NCBI GenBank assembly: GCA_029309925.1
Contig: JARKND010000001.1
Location: 1,798,001 to 1,862,000 of the forward strand
Source: Fulvivirgaceae bacterium JP3-4
GTDB taxonomy: Bacteria > Bacteroidota > Bacteroidia > Cytophagales > Cyclobacteriaceae
Length of the DNA stretch: 64,000 bases
Direction of reading: 5' to 3'
Below the pieces are notes generated by a model that worked only from the letters and a program-made list of their open reading frames with translations, did no database searches and was not told the origin of the DNA. The translations under genes and the position numbers were made by a program. This document shows, one piece after another, positions 1 to 9,315 of the stretch; position 1 is the stretch's first letter, and every line of letters starts with the position of its first letter.

Positions 1-2124
1 ACGTCATGGGATGGTGATTATATTCTCTCATCAGGCGAAACGAACGCATCGGCCCGTGGGCTTTATGTCGACAATGAATTTCCTGAAATGTTCTCGTTTA
101 AAATGGTATCGGGCAACCGGAGCGGGCTTGCGGATCCAAAATCCATGTTGATATCAGCGTCAGTTGCAAAAACACTTTTCGGTAATACTGATCCGGTAGG
201 AGAGATTGTCCTTCTCAACAACAAAGTTGAATTGAAAATTTCGGGTGTGTTTCAGGATTTTCCGGATAATTCAAAATTTAACGCACTTCAGTTTGTTGCG
301 CCATGGGAAGTTTTCCTCAGCAGCAATCCGTGGATCGAACAACGTGCAACAAATGACTGGCGGAATCATTTTCTTAAGATCTATGTCGAACTTGAAGACG
401 GACAGTCAATTGAATCCATACAACAGATTATTCAGCCTGCGCTGAAGTTTGCGCCAGAGGATCAGGAGAAAGCAGCTGCGATGCAGACACATCTTTACCT
501 GTATCCGATGCGTGACTGGCATTTCCATCCTGAGTCATCGCGAAATGCACGGTATAATCCGATCCTCATGATCAAGCTTGTAGCAATGATCGGATTGTTT
601 GTGCTGATACTCGCCTGTATCAACTTCATGAACCTGAGCACCGCGCGCTCTGAGAAGCGTGCCAAGGAAGTGGGAATCAGGAAGACGATCGGGTCCGTTC
701 GCGCGCAGCTTGTGCAGCAGTTTTTCAGCGAGTCAATTCTGGTAGTGTTGTTTGCATTTATGCTGGCGCTGGTGCTGACGAATGCATTCCTTCCGGTGTT
801 TAACGAGATCGCAACCAAACAAGTGCGAATGCCGTGGACGAACGGATACTTCTGGAGCGCGTCTCTTGTATTCGTGCTGATTACAGGTTTGCTCGCAGGC
901 AGTTATCCCGCCATATATCTATCATCATTTAATCCCATCAATACCTTGAAAGGACAATTTCGCACAGGACGAAATGCCACCACACCGCGAAAGGTATTGG
1001 TCGTTTTTCAGTTTTGCATTTCCGTCATCCTTATTATTGCTACGATGATCGTGTATCAGCAGATCCAGCACGCGAAAGACCGGCCTGTAGGATATGATCG
1101 TGAAGGGCTGATCATGGTTCAGAAAAAGTCAGGTGAATTTTACGGAAAGTATGATGTGTTGCGGAATCAATTAAAAAATACTGGTGTAGTCTCGGAAGTG
1201 TCTGAATCGATGGGGCCGGTGACCGAAGTGGTTTCCGGCAACAACGGCTGGGACTGGCGCGGGCGGAATCCGAATGTAGATGAAAGCTTTGCGACATTGT
1301 CTGTCTCCCATTTGCATGGAAAAACTGCAGGGTGGCAATTTATCATGGGTCGCGATTTTGATATCACACAAGCCAATGACTCATCAGGCTTAGTGATCAA
1401 CGAATCGGCCATGAAGTTTATGGGTCTGAAAGATCCCATAGGAGAACCGGTGACGTGGACCTGGTGGCGCGACAAACGAAAAATGGAATATAAGATCATC
1501 GGTGTCGTGCGGGATATGGTGATGGATTCTCCATACGCGCCCGTTGAGCCGACTATATTTTATCTCAAAGGATTCAACGGTAATCCAAACTGGATAAACA
1601 TCCGCATTAATCCTGAGGTAGCTGCAAGCGATGCGTTGCCGAAAATCGAACGTGTTTTCAGGCAGGTTATCCCAGGGGCTCCTTTTGAGTACAAGTTCGT
1701 TGACGAGGAGTATGGAATGAAGTTTGGCAAAGAGGAGCGGATCGGAAACCTGGCATTGATCTTTGCCGTGCTTGCCGTGATCATCAGCGCACTCGGTCTT
1801 TTCGGACTTGCATCATTCACAGCTGAACGCAGAACAAAGGAGATCGGAATTCGCAAAGTGCTGGGCGCTTCGGTCGCGAATGTTTGGGGAATGTTATCGA
1901 AAGACTTCGTGATGCTGGTCGTCATTTCCTGTGTGCTCTCTGCGCCAGTTTCCTGGTACCTCTTGTCTAAATGGCTGGAGAATTTTTCTTACCGGACCGA
2001 GATTTCCATCTGGACGTTTGTCGCTGCTGCGGCTGGTGCAGTAGTGCTCACGTTGTTAACGGTAAGTTATCAGGCGGTGCGTGCTGCGCTGGCCAATCCG
2101 GTGAGGAGTCTGCGTTCGGAATAG
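1..2124 (+). CDS. FtsX/MacB-like ABC transporter permease, 5' truncated
   Basis: The reading frame is open from base 1, so the start lies outside the window; about 707 residues are visible. It shows the MacB-type layout: a periplasmic N-terminal part, then hydrophobic segments around 550-1050 ending in the FtsX-like signature 'AKEVGIRKTIGS'. A second periplasmic domain follows, then a second FtsX block ('TKEIGIRKVLGAS', near 1835-1875) with three more membrane segments. The C-terminus 'ALANPVRSLRSE' is the usual end of these Bacteroidota permeases. The family works as the membrane part of mechanotransmitting or efflux ABC systems; no ATPase gene is adjacent, which is common in this phylum, where duplicated permeases often stand alone. 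The substrate is unknown. A second member of the family lies at 16562-18985. Confidence 0.9.
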   Translation, partial: TSWDGDYILSSGETNASARGLYVDNEFPEMFSFKMVSGNRSGLADPKSMLISASVAKTLFGNTDPVGEIVLLNNKVELKISGVFQDFPDNSKFNALQFVAPWEVFLSSNPWIEQRATNDWRNHFLKIYVELEDGQSIESIQQIIQPALKFAPEDQEKAAAMQTHLYLYPMRDWHFHPESSRNARYNPILMIKLVAMIGLFVLILACINFMNLSTARSEKRAKEVGIRKTIGSVRAQLVQQFFSESILVVLFAFMLALVLTNAFLPVFNEIATKQVRMPWTNGYFWSASLVFVLITGLLAGSYPAIYLSSFNPINTLKGQFRTGRNATTPRKVLVVFQFCISVILIIATMIVYQQIQHAKDRPVGYDREGLIMVQKKSGEFYGKYDVLRNQLKNTGVVSEVSESMGPVTEVVSGNNGWDWRGRNPNVDESFATLSVSHLHGKTAGWQFIMGRDFDITQANDSSGLVINESAMKFMGLKDPIGEPVTWTWWRDKRKMEYKIIGVVRDMVMDSPYAPVEPTIFYLKGFNGNPNWINIRINPEVAASDALPKIERVFRQVIPGAPFEYKFVDEEYGMKFGKEERIGNLALIFAVLAVIISALGLFGLASFTAERRTKEIGIRKVLGASVANVWGMLSKDFVMLVVISCVLSAPVSWYLLSKWLENFSYRTEISIWTFVAAAAGAVVLTLLTVSYQAVRAALANPVRSLRSE

Positions 2125-2203
2125 CGCGCAGACATGCTTTGTAACGTGTCTCCGGGCAACCGTAGAGAACGTTATTCGCGATAAAAATAAGAAAGTGAGC
2201 TCG

Positions 2204-3064
2204 TCATTTTGCCCAGTTCACTACGTTCTCAAGCATCCGCACGAACGCCTCCTGTTTCCACGCAGTGGCATTGTGGCCCATTGACGTATAGAACGTTTTT
2301 CCATTTCCTGTGGTGCGATACCAGGCCACAGGGTGCTCTTTTCCCATCCCGAAATTTTTGTCTCTAATCCACAGCATATTCCCGTTCGGGATGATTTTCT
2401 CACCATCGATTGTGTAAAGCAAAGTGAAGTTGTTCATCTTCGGATTGTCGAAGAACACGTACCATTCATCGGTATGCATCCACGCCTTGGGTAAGTTTTG
2501 CCTGAGCACGCTGTCTGCTCCCGGATGCAATGCCACCGGTGCCTCCTGAAGTTGAGGATCGATCGGGTGATGAGAGAATTTTGAACCCAGCAGATTTCGT
2601 TCATACCAGTCCCAATGATGCGAGTCATCGCCAGCGCCATGGATTCCTGCCAGCGTTCCACCACCTTCAACATAGCTTTCTAGCGCCAGCTGCTGTACAT
2701 CGTTCAAAACTCTTCCTGTGGAGTTGTTAAAGATCACAATATCGAATTTTGAAAGTTGTTCAGCGTTGAAGACGCCACCTTCCTCTGTACTGTAAAGGAA
2801 CCAGTCATTCTTCACCGCAAGCTTTTCAAATTCAGCTTTACCGGCCTCGATCGATTCTCCGTGGCGAAATGCTGTTGACTTAGAAAAGAGCAGCACTGCC
2901 GTTTCGCCCTGCGGAAAAGTGATGACTGGAATTTCTGTCTCATACGAAACAGGAAATCCATTTTTCACTTTGTAAATGAACACGGCTACAAGTATTCCAA
3001 GAACGACACTCACAACAAGGATCGACCACAAAAGAAATTTCAGAAGTTTTCTCAGGAATTGCAT
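2204..3064 (-). CDS. ThuA-like domain protein, membrane-anchored
   Basis: This 286-residue protein has a single N-terminal hydrophobic segment (about residues 6-30), consistent with a signal anchor, followed by a ThuA-like domain with a class I glutamine-amidotransferase-like fold. Family-typical stretches are visible: 'LLFSKSTAFRH' near residue 57, 'GGGTLAGIHGAGDDS' near 133, and the terminal 'SMGHNATAW' block. ThuA proteins occur with sugar-utilisation genes in Bacteroidota and are thought to act on trehalose-like or other glycosides; the reaction is not established. The gene converges on the truncated permease and is divergent from the two-domain esterase at 3515. The family assignment is firm; the substrate is not known. 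Confidence 0.85.
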   Translation of the reverse strand: MQFLRKLLKFLLWSILVVSVVLGILVAVFIYKVKNGFPVSYETEIPVITFPQGETAVLLFSKSTAFRHGESIEAGKAEFEKLAVKNDWFLYSTEEGGVFNAEQLSKFDIVIFNNSTGRVLNDVQQLALESYVEGGGTLAGIHGAGDDSHHWDWYERNLLGSKFSHHPIDPQLQEAPVALHPGADSVLRQNLPKAWMHTDEWYVFFDNPKMNNFTLLYTIDGEKIIPNGNMLWIRDKNFGMGKEHPVAWYRTTGNGKTFYTSMGHNATAWKQEAFVRMLENVVNWAK

Positions 3065-3514
3065 AGGGATTATTTAGCGTTCTTAAATTCCAGCGTTGCC
3101 ACACAGGAAAAGATCTTCAATGAGTCTTGTATTTAAGCTTCAGCGCAAGATCGTGAACTCCTTCCGTTTTTTCGATCTTTATCGGCAATTCCTTTAAAGT
3201 CGGGAGCGGTAAGGCGCACGTCAAGTGATGGCGTGCCGATGCGTTTGCAGCTTTCACCATGGATAAGATATCAACTGTTCCTGCCGAGAATAATCGGGAG
3301 TTTTGATTAAAACGGCCAGGACGAAAATGGAAAGCAAAGGCCGCCAGACGTTTACATCCTTGAGAGTGAAGAAAAAAGACCCGGACTGACGAAGAGAAAT
3401 CTGGCTTCTGAATTTTTTACGAAGCGCCTGCAATATTTTGTTGTCTGTAAAGCAGGATCCATTTCGTTACTTTGAAAAAATTGTAAATTACAATCAACAA
3501 ACCGATAACCGAAG
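3065..3514. other. 450-bp intergenic region with a possible degraded coding remnant
   Basis: No intact gene is visible between the divergent ThuA and esterase genes. On the minus strand (about 3119-3400) a frame without stops ends in 'PIKIEKTEGVHDLALKLKYK', which resembles the closing strands of a CBM6-like carbohydrate-binding module. The shifted frame just upstream reads 'IGTPSLDVRLTAPDFKG', which would continue sensibly into the first if one or two bases were lost or gained. This suggests a frameshifted tail of a former carbohydrate-binding protein, but it could be chance. The promoter of the esterase gene must lie in the A/T-rich last 80 bases. Confidence 0.3.
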
Positions 3515-5125
3515 ATGAGAACATCTCTTAAACTGTTTTTGATTTTCCTGCTCGTTGCCGGCAGCGTATCCGCCCAGCAAAAAGTTATTCAATTGTATGA
3601 AGGAGCCGCACCCGGCTCTGAGTCATGGACATGGAGTGAAGCCGAGAACAACGACAACCTTTGGAAGACGCGGGTTGTCTACAATGTGAGCAAACCAACG
3701 CTTACTGTGTTTCAGCCTGAGGAGGGAAAAGCAAACGGTACGGCTGTGATCATTGCTCCGGGCGGAGCGTTTCACGCTCTGTCGATCGACAGCGAAGGAT
3801 TTGATGTCGCAAAGTGGCTTGTTCAGAAAGGCGTTACATGTTTTGTATTAAAGTATCGCCTCGCGCGCAGTCTCACCACAGATCCCGTGAATGAAGTCAT
3901 GGCCAAGTGGGGTAAGAAGGAATTTGACGAAGCAAACGCAGCAGTCATTCCGCTTGGCATAGCCGATGGACGAGAAGCGATTGCTTACGTGAGGAAACAT
4001 GCAGATGAATACAATGTTATTCCATCGAGGATCGGTATCATGGGATTTTCGGCAGGCGGTACTGTGACAGCAGGAACATTGTTTAATTACTCGCGCGAGA
4101 ACCGGCCAAATTTTGCAGCTCCGATCTATCCGTACTTTCCAAAGGAAATGATTGGGACAGTAGCGAAAGATGCTCCACCACTCTTCGTTCTCACAGCATC
4201 GAATGACGGCCTTGGCCTTGCACCGCACAGTGTCGACTTGTATTCGGCATGGCTGTCGGCAAAGGAGGACGCTGAGATCCATATGTATGCAAGAGGTGAT
4301 CACGGTTTCGGTATGCGCAAACAAAATCTTCCCAGCGACAAGTGGATCGAGCGGTTTGGAGAATGGCTGGAAGTCCAGGGGCTGCTCAAGCCAGCAGATC
4401 CTGCATTGAAAGCTTATGAGCGCAAAGAGTTTGTTCACAACGGAAACGTGCTTCCATACCGCATTCTTTACCCTGAGAACTACGACAAGAGTAAGAAGTA
4501 TCCACTGTTGCTGTTCCTCCATGGCGCAGGCGAACGCGGTAACGACAACGAAAAGCAATTGGTGCATGGATCGAAGCTGTTTTTGTCAGAAGCAAATCGC
4601 AAAGCGTTTCCGGCCATCGTTGTACTTCCGCAATGTCCGGAGGAATCTTTTTGGGCGAGCACAAGCATAGACCGGTCTGCGCAGCCTTACAAAATCAATT
4701 TTGATTATTCAGCGGAGCCACAGTGGCCACTCGTTGCTGCAAACGAGCTTGTGAAGAAGATCATCAGCGAAGGAAGCGTTGACAAATCAAAGGTGTACAT
4801 CACGGGCCTTTCCATGGGAGGCATGGGCACGTTTGAATCGGTGTATCGCTACCCGGAACTTTATGCGGCAGCATTGCCGATCTGTGGCGGAGGTGATGTG
4901 GCTCGTTACGACAAGCGCGTAAATAAAACTGCGTTCTGGATCTTTCACGGTGCAGACGATGCCGTAGTGAATGTGAAACTTTCGCGTGACATGCTGGCGC
5001 GTCTGAAAGAATTAAAAGTAGAAAACAAATATTCAGAATATCCAGGTGTCAACCACAACAGCTGGGACAATGCTTTCGCAGAACCGGACTACCTGAGCTG
5101 GATGCTTGCACATAAGCGGAAGTAA
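3515..5125 (+). CDS. Secreted two-domain alpha/beta-hydrolase (tandem esterase fusion)
   Basis: The 536-residue protein begins with a clear signal peptide (MRTSLKLFLIFLLVAGSVSA, cleaved before QQ). Domain 1 (about 25-285) is a BD-FAE/acetyl-xylan-esterase-like alpha/beta hydrolase with 'IIAPGGAFH' as the oxyanion region, the nucleophile elbow GFSAGG (Ser near 178) and a late 'GDHGFG' His. Domain 2 (about 300-536) is a second hydrolase of the PHB-depolymerase/feruloyl-esterase type with 'LHGAGERG' near 335, GLSMGG (Ser near 433), 'HGADDAV' and a terminal 'GVNHNSW' His. Both triads look intact, so this is probably a bifunctional carbohydrate esterase acting in the periplasm or outside the cell. 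A terminator follows at 5153. The exact substrate cannot be told from sequence. Confidence 0.88.
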   Translation: MRTSLKLFLIFLLVAGSVSAQQKVIQLYEGAAPGSESWTWSEAENNDNLWKTRVVYNVSKPTLTVFQPEEGKANGTAVIIAPGGAFHALSIDSEGFDVAKWLVQKGVTCFVLKYRLARSLTTDPVNEVMAKWGKKEFDEANAAVIPLGIADGREAIAYVRKHADEYNVIPSRIGIMGFSAGGTVTAGTLFNYSRENRPNFAAPIYPYFPKEMIGTVAKDAPPLFVLTASNDGLGLAPHSVDLYSAWLSAKEDAEIHMYARGDHGFGMRKQNLPSDKWIERFGEWLEVQGLLKPADPALKAYERKEFVHNGNVLPYRILYPENYDKSKKYPLLLFLHGAGERGNDNEKQLVHGSKLFLSEANRKAFPAIVVLPQCPEESFWASTSIDRSAQPYKINFDYSAEPQWPLVAANELVKKIISEGSVDKSKVYITGLSMGGMGTFESVYRYPELYAAALPICGGGDVARYDKRVNKTAFWIFHGADDAVVNVKLSRDMLARLKELKVENKYSEYPGVNHNSWDNAFAEPDYLSWMLAHKRK

Positions 5126-5152
5126 TGCTTATTGTATGGGAAATTCGAGCAG

Positions 5153-5187
5153 GAGCTGTTCACCAAAAATGACAGCTCTTTCTTTTT
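5153..5187 (+). terminator. Rho-independent terminator of the esterase gene
   Basis: GAGCTGT (5153-5159) pairs with ACAGCTC (5172-5178) across a 12-nt loop and is followed by TTTCTTTTT. It lies 27 bases after the esterase stop codon. Only the 3' arm and T-run are included in the downstream 360-bp duplicated unit. Confidence 0.65.
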
Positions 5188-5300
5188 GATATTGTCCGGT
5201 GGGGGCTTGAACCCACGTGCGTTGATCGAATGTTATTGCTTGCGTGCCGGTTAGGTCCATCTCAGGATCACAGTTACGAGAACAAAACGTTCCTATAAAC

Positions 5301-5427
5301 ATTTCATCCCTTCGGGATGAAATACAAGGTTTTCTTAGTAAATATCCTTTGCACTTTTATTTCCTGGCAATCTTCAGAACTGACAGATCTTTTGAGGTGC
5401 ACGATCACAGCAACCCCGAAGGGGTTG
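5301..5427. repeat. REP-like inverted hairpin pair in duplication copy 1
   Basis: Hairpin A is ATTTCATCCC-TTC-GGGATGAAAT (5301-5323, 10-bp arms). Hairpin B is CAACCCC-GAA-GGGGTTG (5411-5427). Each is flanked on its outer side by TATAAACATT or its complement AATGTTTATA, so A and B form an inverted doublet about 90 bp apart, like a bacterial interspersed mosaic element. The tetraloop-like TTCG/CGAA tips are typical of extragenic palindromes. Confidence 0.75.
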
Positions 5428-5660
5428 AATGTTTATAGCAAATGATGCTAAATTATCTGCGTGCAAACTGGGGTCGTTGTTAATTATTCGCATTTTCATC
5501 GCACGGGTCAGGTGCACTGTGACTGAAAATGACAGCTCTTTCTTTTTGATATTGTCCGGTGGGGGCTTGAACCCACGTGCGTTGATCGAATGTTATTGCT
5601 TGCGTGCCGGTTAGGTCCATCTCTGGATCACAGTTACGAGAACAAAACGTTCCTATAAAC

Positions 5661-5788
5661 ATTTCATCCCTTCGGGATGAAATACAAGGTCTTCTTCGTA
5701 AATATAGTTTGCACTTTTATTCCCTTTGCAATCTTCAGAACTGACAGATCTTTTGAGGTGCACGATCAGGGCAACCCCGAAGGGGTTG
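5661..5788. repeat. REP-like inverted hairpin pair in duplication copy 2
   Basis: Same doublet as in copy 1: hairpin A at 5661-5683 and hairpin B at 5772-5788 (CAACCCC-GAA-GGGGTTG). Both stems are perfectly conserved while the sequence between them has acquired substitutions and indels. That pattern suggests the hairpins are constrained, or that they are recent and frequently copied. Confidence 0.75.
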
Positions 5789-6035
5789 AATGTTTATAGC
5801 AAATGATGGGAATCATTAGCGTGCGAACTGCCTGCGTTGTTAATTATTCGCATTTTCATCGCACGGACTAGACGCACTGTTTAACAGCCGTTGTCGAGCC
5901 TCAATTACTTCCAGGTCAAATGTTGTGAGGCAATGCGGCTATGCGCTCGAAACGTTAACATGATTTGCGGAAATAATCGGTGAACGCGCGACCCGTGGCT
6001 TTAGTGATCTGATTCTTTCCTATTATCTTGCTTCG

Positions 6036-7118
6036 ATGATGAAAGATACAATGCGTACGCTTTTCCAATGGGCCACGATCGCACCGATACTGGCGTGGTT
6101 GTTGTATTTTTCCGGACTCATCAGCGACAGCGCAATTTTCCAGGTAGTAGCTACGGTGCTGCTGATTGCAGCAGTGATCTCAGCGGTTCACCACTCAGAG
6201 GTTATCGCTCATCGCGTGGGCGAGCCGTATGGTACCATCATCCTTGCTGTAGCAGTAACGATTATTGAAGTTTCTATTATCGTGTCATTGATGGTTTCTG
6301 GTGGGGAAGAGTCAATGTCGCTGGCGCGGGATACGGTGTTCGCTGCGACCATGCTGATTCTCAACGGAATTGTAGGTGCCTGCCTTTTTATTGGCGGACT
6401 GAAGTTCCATGAGCAGAATTTTTCGAAACATTCAGCAACCATAGCGCTCGTGTCTTTGGTCGCGATTATCATTCTGACACTGGTATTCCCCTCAGTCACC
6501 ACCAGTGTCAAAGGCCCATATTATTCCACTCCTCAATTGATTTTTGTTTCTGTTACCTGCATCATCATTTATGGATTCTTTCTCTTTGCGCAGACAAAAC
6601 GTCACCGCGAATATTTTCTCTCGGCCGAAGACAACGAAGATGTACAGCACATCACCATTACAAACCTGCAGCTTGTCGCCAGCCTTGCGTTCTTGCTTGT
6701 GAGTCTCGGAATTGTTGTCCTGCTCGCCAAAACCCTGTCGCCTACGATAGAAACAATTGTGGTAAAGCACCATTTACCAAAAACACTCGTAGGTATAGTC
6801 ATTGCAGCGGTGATCTTACTGCCTGAAGGCATCGCTGCCATTATCGCTGCAAGAATTAATAAACTTCAAACCAGCCTGAATCTCGCGCTGGGTTCCGCGC
6901 TTGCCAGTATCGGTTTAACGATCCCTTGCGTTGCCGTTGTCAGCATCATATACGACATGAAAATCATCCTCGGACTTGATATCAAATCTATCATTCTGCT
7001 GGGATTGTCGGTTTTTATTGTGATGCTTTCGCTTGCCAGCGGAAGAACAAATATCGTTTATGGCGTTGTGTTGCTCGTTAACCTGCTGGCTTTCATATTC
7101 CTGATCATCCATCCTTAG
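6036..7118 (+). CDS. chaA: Calcium/proton antiporter of the ChaA family
   Basis: This 360-residue polytopic membrane protein has about eleven hydrophobic segments. Two cation-exchanger signatures are visible: '[20 protein letters not shown]' (about residues 67-86), with the acidic residue needed for cation binding, and the inverted-repeat counterpart '[20 protein letters not shown]' (about 261-280). Length and motif order fit E. coli ChaA, an inner-membrane Ca2+(Na+,K+)/H+ antiporter active at alkaline pH. Two in-frame ATGs (6036 and 6039) are possible starts. The gene sits alone after the duplicated noncoding region, about 90 bp before a luciferase-like gene on the same strand. Ion specificity is inferred from family membership. 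Confidence 0.92.
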   Translation: MMKDTMRTLFQWATIAPILAWLLYFSGLISDSAIFQVVATVLLIAAVISAVHHSEVIAHRVGEPYGTIILAVAVTIIEVSIIVSLMVSGGEESMSLARDTVFAATMLILNGIVGACLFIGGLKFHEQNFSKHSATIALVSLVAIIILTLVFPSVTTSVKGPYYSTPQLIFVSVTCIIIYGFFLFAQTKRHREYFLSAEDNEDVQHITITNLQLVASLAFLLVSLGIVVLLAKTLSPTIETIVVKHHLPKTLVGIVIAAVILLPEGIAAIIAARINKLQTSLNLALGSALASIGLTIPCVAVVSIIYDMKIILGLDIKSIILLGLSVFIVMLSLASGRTNIVYGVVLLVNLLAFIFLIIHP

Positions 7119-7209
7119 GTTTTTTGGTTTAATCAGAAGGACTTCGAACTGGCGTGAACTTTCTACCGGCTGCACCGCGTTAGCAAGTGTAATTAAAAAT
7201 TCAGCGAAC

Positions 7210-8241
7210 ATGGCAAAGAAGCTCCAGGATATTCCAGTCTCGATACTCGATCTCGCCAATATTGTGCAGGGTGACCAATCAGCGGGTGATGCACTTAAAC
7301 GCAGCCGGCAGTTTGCACAGCATGCCGAACAACTTGGTTACAAGCGGTACTGGTTCGCTGAGCACCACAATATGGAAAGCGTGGCATCTTCAGCAACTGC
7401 GCTGTTGATCGGTTATGTAGCGGAGGCAACGAAGACGATCAGGGTCGGGTCCGGAGGCATTATGCTGCCCAACCATGCACCGCTTATTATAGCTGAGCAG
7501 TTTGGAACGTTAGCATCCTTGTATCCCGACCGCATAGACCTCGGCCTGGGACGGGCACCTGGCACAGATCAAGCTACAGCCTATGCGTTGCGCAGAAATC
7601 TTCATGCGGATGTCGAGCAGTTCCCAAATGACGTTGTTGAGCTTCTTCAGTATCTGGGTCCGGAAAGCAAACAGGGCAGGGTGAAAGCGATTCCCGGCAT
7701 GGGCACAAATGTTCCTGTGTGGCTTCTGGGTTCGAGCACATTCAGTGCGCAGCTTGCCGCGAGGTTGGGATTGCCTTTTGCGTTTGCGTCACATTTTTCT
7801 CCGGCTCAGTTATTTGCAGCGCTGCAGGTTTATCACTCTGCGTTTCAGCCTTCGGACTATTTGAGCGCTCCCTACGCCATGGCATGCGTCAATGTGATCA
7901 CTGCCGACACAGACGAAGAAGCAGAGCACCTGGCAACTTCATTCTACCAGCTTGCACTCGGCCTCGTTCGCAACAACCGCAGGCCCCTGCCGCCTCCAGC
8001 TAACATGGATAAACTGTGGACACCTGAAGAACGCGCAGCAGTGAAACAAATGCTGTACTATTCCTTTGTCGGGTCGAGAGAAACCGTGGCAACAAACCTG
8101 CAGGAATTCGTGGACAACACCGGAGTGGATGAGCTGATGGTCGCAACGTATGTGTACGATATTGAGGCAAAGATGAAATCGCTTGAGCTGACATCATCAT
8201 TGTTCAAAACGATAAAAACCCCGGCCACTGTATTAGGCTGA
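7210..8241 (+). CDS. LLM-class flavin-dependent oxidoreductase
   Basis: The 343-residue protein is a luciferase-like monooxygenase with a TIM-barrel fold. It starts with the family-typical '[14 protein letters not shown]' and contains '[10 protein letters not shown]', '[25 protein letters not shown]' in two parts (about 77-101) and '[13 protein letters not shown]' near 115. These mark the MsnO8-like subgroup of bacterial LLM proteins. The family uses reduced FMN or F420 to oxidise small organic molecules; the bacterium would probably use FMNH2. No reductase partner is adjacent. The gene converges on the TauE-like exporter with only 14 bp between stop codons, where a weak CTGAC-N6-GTCAG stem may serve both directions. 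The substrate is unknown. Confidence 0.9.
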   Translation: MAKKLQDIPVSILDLANIVQGDQSAGDALKRSRQFAQHAEQLGYKRYWFAEHHNMESVASSATALLIGYVAEATKTIRVGSGGIMLPNHAPLIIAEQFGTLASLYPDRIDLGLGRAPGTDQATAYALRRNLHADVEQFPNDVVELLQYLGPESKQGRVKAIPGMGTNVPVWLLGSSTFSAQLAARLGLPFAFASHFSPAQLFAALQVYHSAFQPSDYLSAPYAMACVNVITADTDEEAEHLATSFYQLALGLVRNNRRPLPPPANMDKLWTPEERAAVKQMLYYSFVGSRETVATNLQEFVDNTGVDELMVATYVYDIEAKMKSLELTSSLFKTIKTPATVLG

Positions 8242-8255
8242 TACTGACAGCAGCG

Positions 8256-9194
8256 TCAGGCTATTCCGGCAGCAGATGCGATGATCTTCAAGCTGAGGAG
8301 GATCACTAAAATTCCCACGATAATCATCATCGTTTTCACGGGAAGGTTGCGCGACAGCACGGCTGCGATCGGTGCCGCGATGATCCCGCCAAGGATAAGC
8401 CCGGCAATGACGGCCCAATGGCTGATACCGATGATCGAGAAGAACGTAAGTGAACTTGCAAGAGCAACAAAGAATTCAGTAAGGTTGACCGAGCCGATGG
8501 TGTAGCGCGGATGTCTGCCGCCCGCGATAAGCGTTGATGACACGATCGGTCCCCAACCGCCACCACCGATTGAATCCATAAAGCCACCAAACGAAGCGAG
8601 CTTCGGAATATGGCGGGTCTTAATCTTCTTCCTCCGCTTACCGAATGCTTTTTTCAAAATGATGACGCCTAGATAAAGTGTGTACGCAGCGATGGCGGGC
8701 TTGAGTATATAATTGTATTCCTCGAGCAATGATAACGTCAATGCTCCTCCGATGGCACCTAAGACGCCAGGCAGTAACAGTGTCCTGAACAATTTTTTAT
8801 TCACGTTCTGGAACTTGAGGTGCATCAGGCCTGACACTCCGCTGGTAAAGATCTCGGAAGTATGAATGCTTGCACTTGCCGCAGCAGGAGGGACACCAAA
8901 ACTCAGAAGGAATGTTGAAGCGCTCACGCCATAGGCCATCCCGAGTGCTCCATCGATCAGCTGCGCAATGAACCCCGCGATAACAAACAGCTGGAAATCA
9001 GCATCCACGTTCTGACGCAAGACTTCGAAATAATGAAATATGAGTTCGTAGTTCCAGCTGACGATGAGTATCAGCAGGAGAAAGGCGATGACGATCAGGT
9101 TGAGCTTCCAGTTGATCTGGTCAGCCGGTCTTGTGGCCGTTTCGACCGTTTCCACTGACGCATTATATCCTGACTCGACTTCGTTTTCGCGCAT
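8256..9194 (-). CDS. TauE/SafE family sulfite/organosulfonate exporter-like membrane protein
   Basis: The protein has about 312 residues from the preferred ATG at 9194; an upstream in-frame TTG at 9215 would add seven residues but is less likely. It has an N-terminal tail, one membrane segment (about 30-50 in the longer form), then the TauE/SafE core with 'GFIAQLIDGALGMAYGVSAS' and, in the second half, 'GGFMDSIGGGGWGPIVSSTL'. These two inverted glycine-rich motifs are the family signature. Known members export sulfite, sulfoacetate or other anions. No sulfur-metabolism gene is next to it, so the substrate is open. It is transcribed away from the lone receiver gene's end. Confidence 0.9.
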   Translation of the reverse strand: MRENEVESGYNASVETVETATRPADQINWKLNLIVIAFLLLILIVSWNYELIFHYFEVLRQNVDADFQLFVIAGFIAQLIDGALGMAYGVSASTFLLSFGVPPAAASASIHTSEIFTSGVSGLMHLKFQNVNKKLFRTLLLPGVLGAIGGALTLSLLEEYNYILKPAIAAYTLYLGVIILKKAFGKRRKKIKTRHIPKLASFGGFMDSIGGGGWGPIVSSTLIAGGRHPRYTIGSVNLTEFFVALASSLTFFSIIGISHWAVIAGLILGGIIAAPIAAVLSRNLPVKTMMIIVGILVILLSLKIIASAAGIA

Positions 9195-9315
9195 AGACCC
9201 TTGAGTAAACCTCAAAAATAAACAAATTCTACAATCTCTACTGTTTTAGTAGGATTTTGTTCCGAATTTTGTGAGCGCAAACGTTGGATTCAGCCTTTCT
9301 TGGCGTTTTGAATTA

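Larger units (their letters stand above)
5165..5880. repeat. Tandem duplication of a ~356-bp noncoding unit, 360-bp period
   Basis: Copy 1 (5165-5520) and copy 2 (5525-5880) are nearly identical by eye, over 90%, with substitutions and compensating one-base indels clustered in their right halves. Both start with AAAATGACAGCTC and end with GCACTGT. Each contains a T-arm-like stretch (GGGGGCTTGAACCCACG) and two perfect short hairpins. No open frame of convincing composition runs through either copy. The unit fills most of the 910-bp space between the esterase and chaA genes. The remaining 5881-6035 holds only the expected chaA promoter region, with no recognisable element. Confidence 0.9.

Noticed and set aside
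1-2124. Missing ATPase as a sign of a broken ABC operon
   Set aside because: Stand-alone FtsX/MacB-like permeases are common in Bacteroidota; both copies here appear intact where visible.
3848-4567. Long antisense open frame (239 codons) in the esterase gene
   Set aside because: It is a shadow of the strongly supported sense gene, has unnatural composition (many Cys and Trp) and no family motif.
5196-5212. T-arm-like sequence taken as a tRNA gene
   Set aside because: The stem fails to pair at the second base and no acceptor, D or anticodon arms can be built around it.
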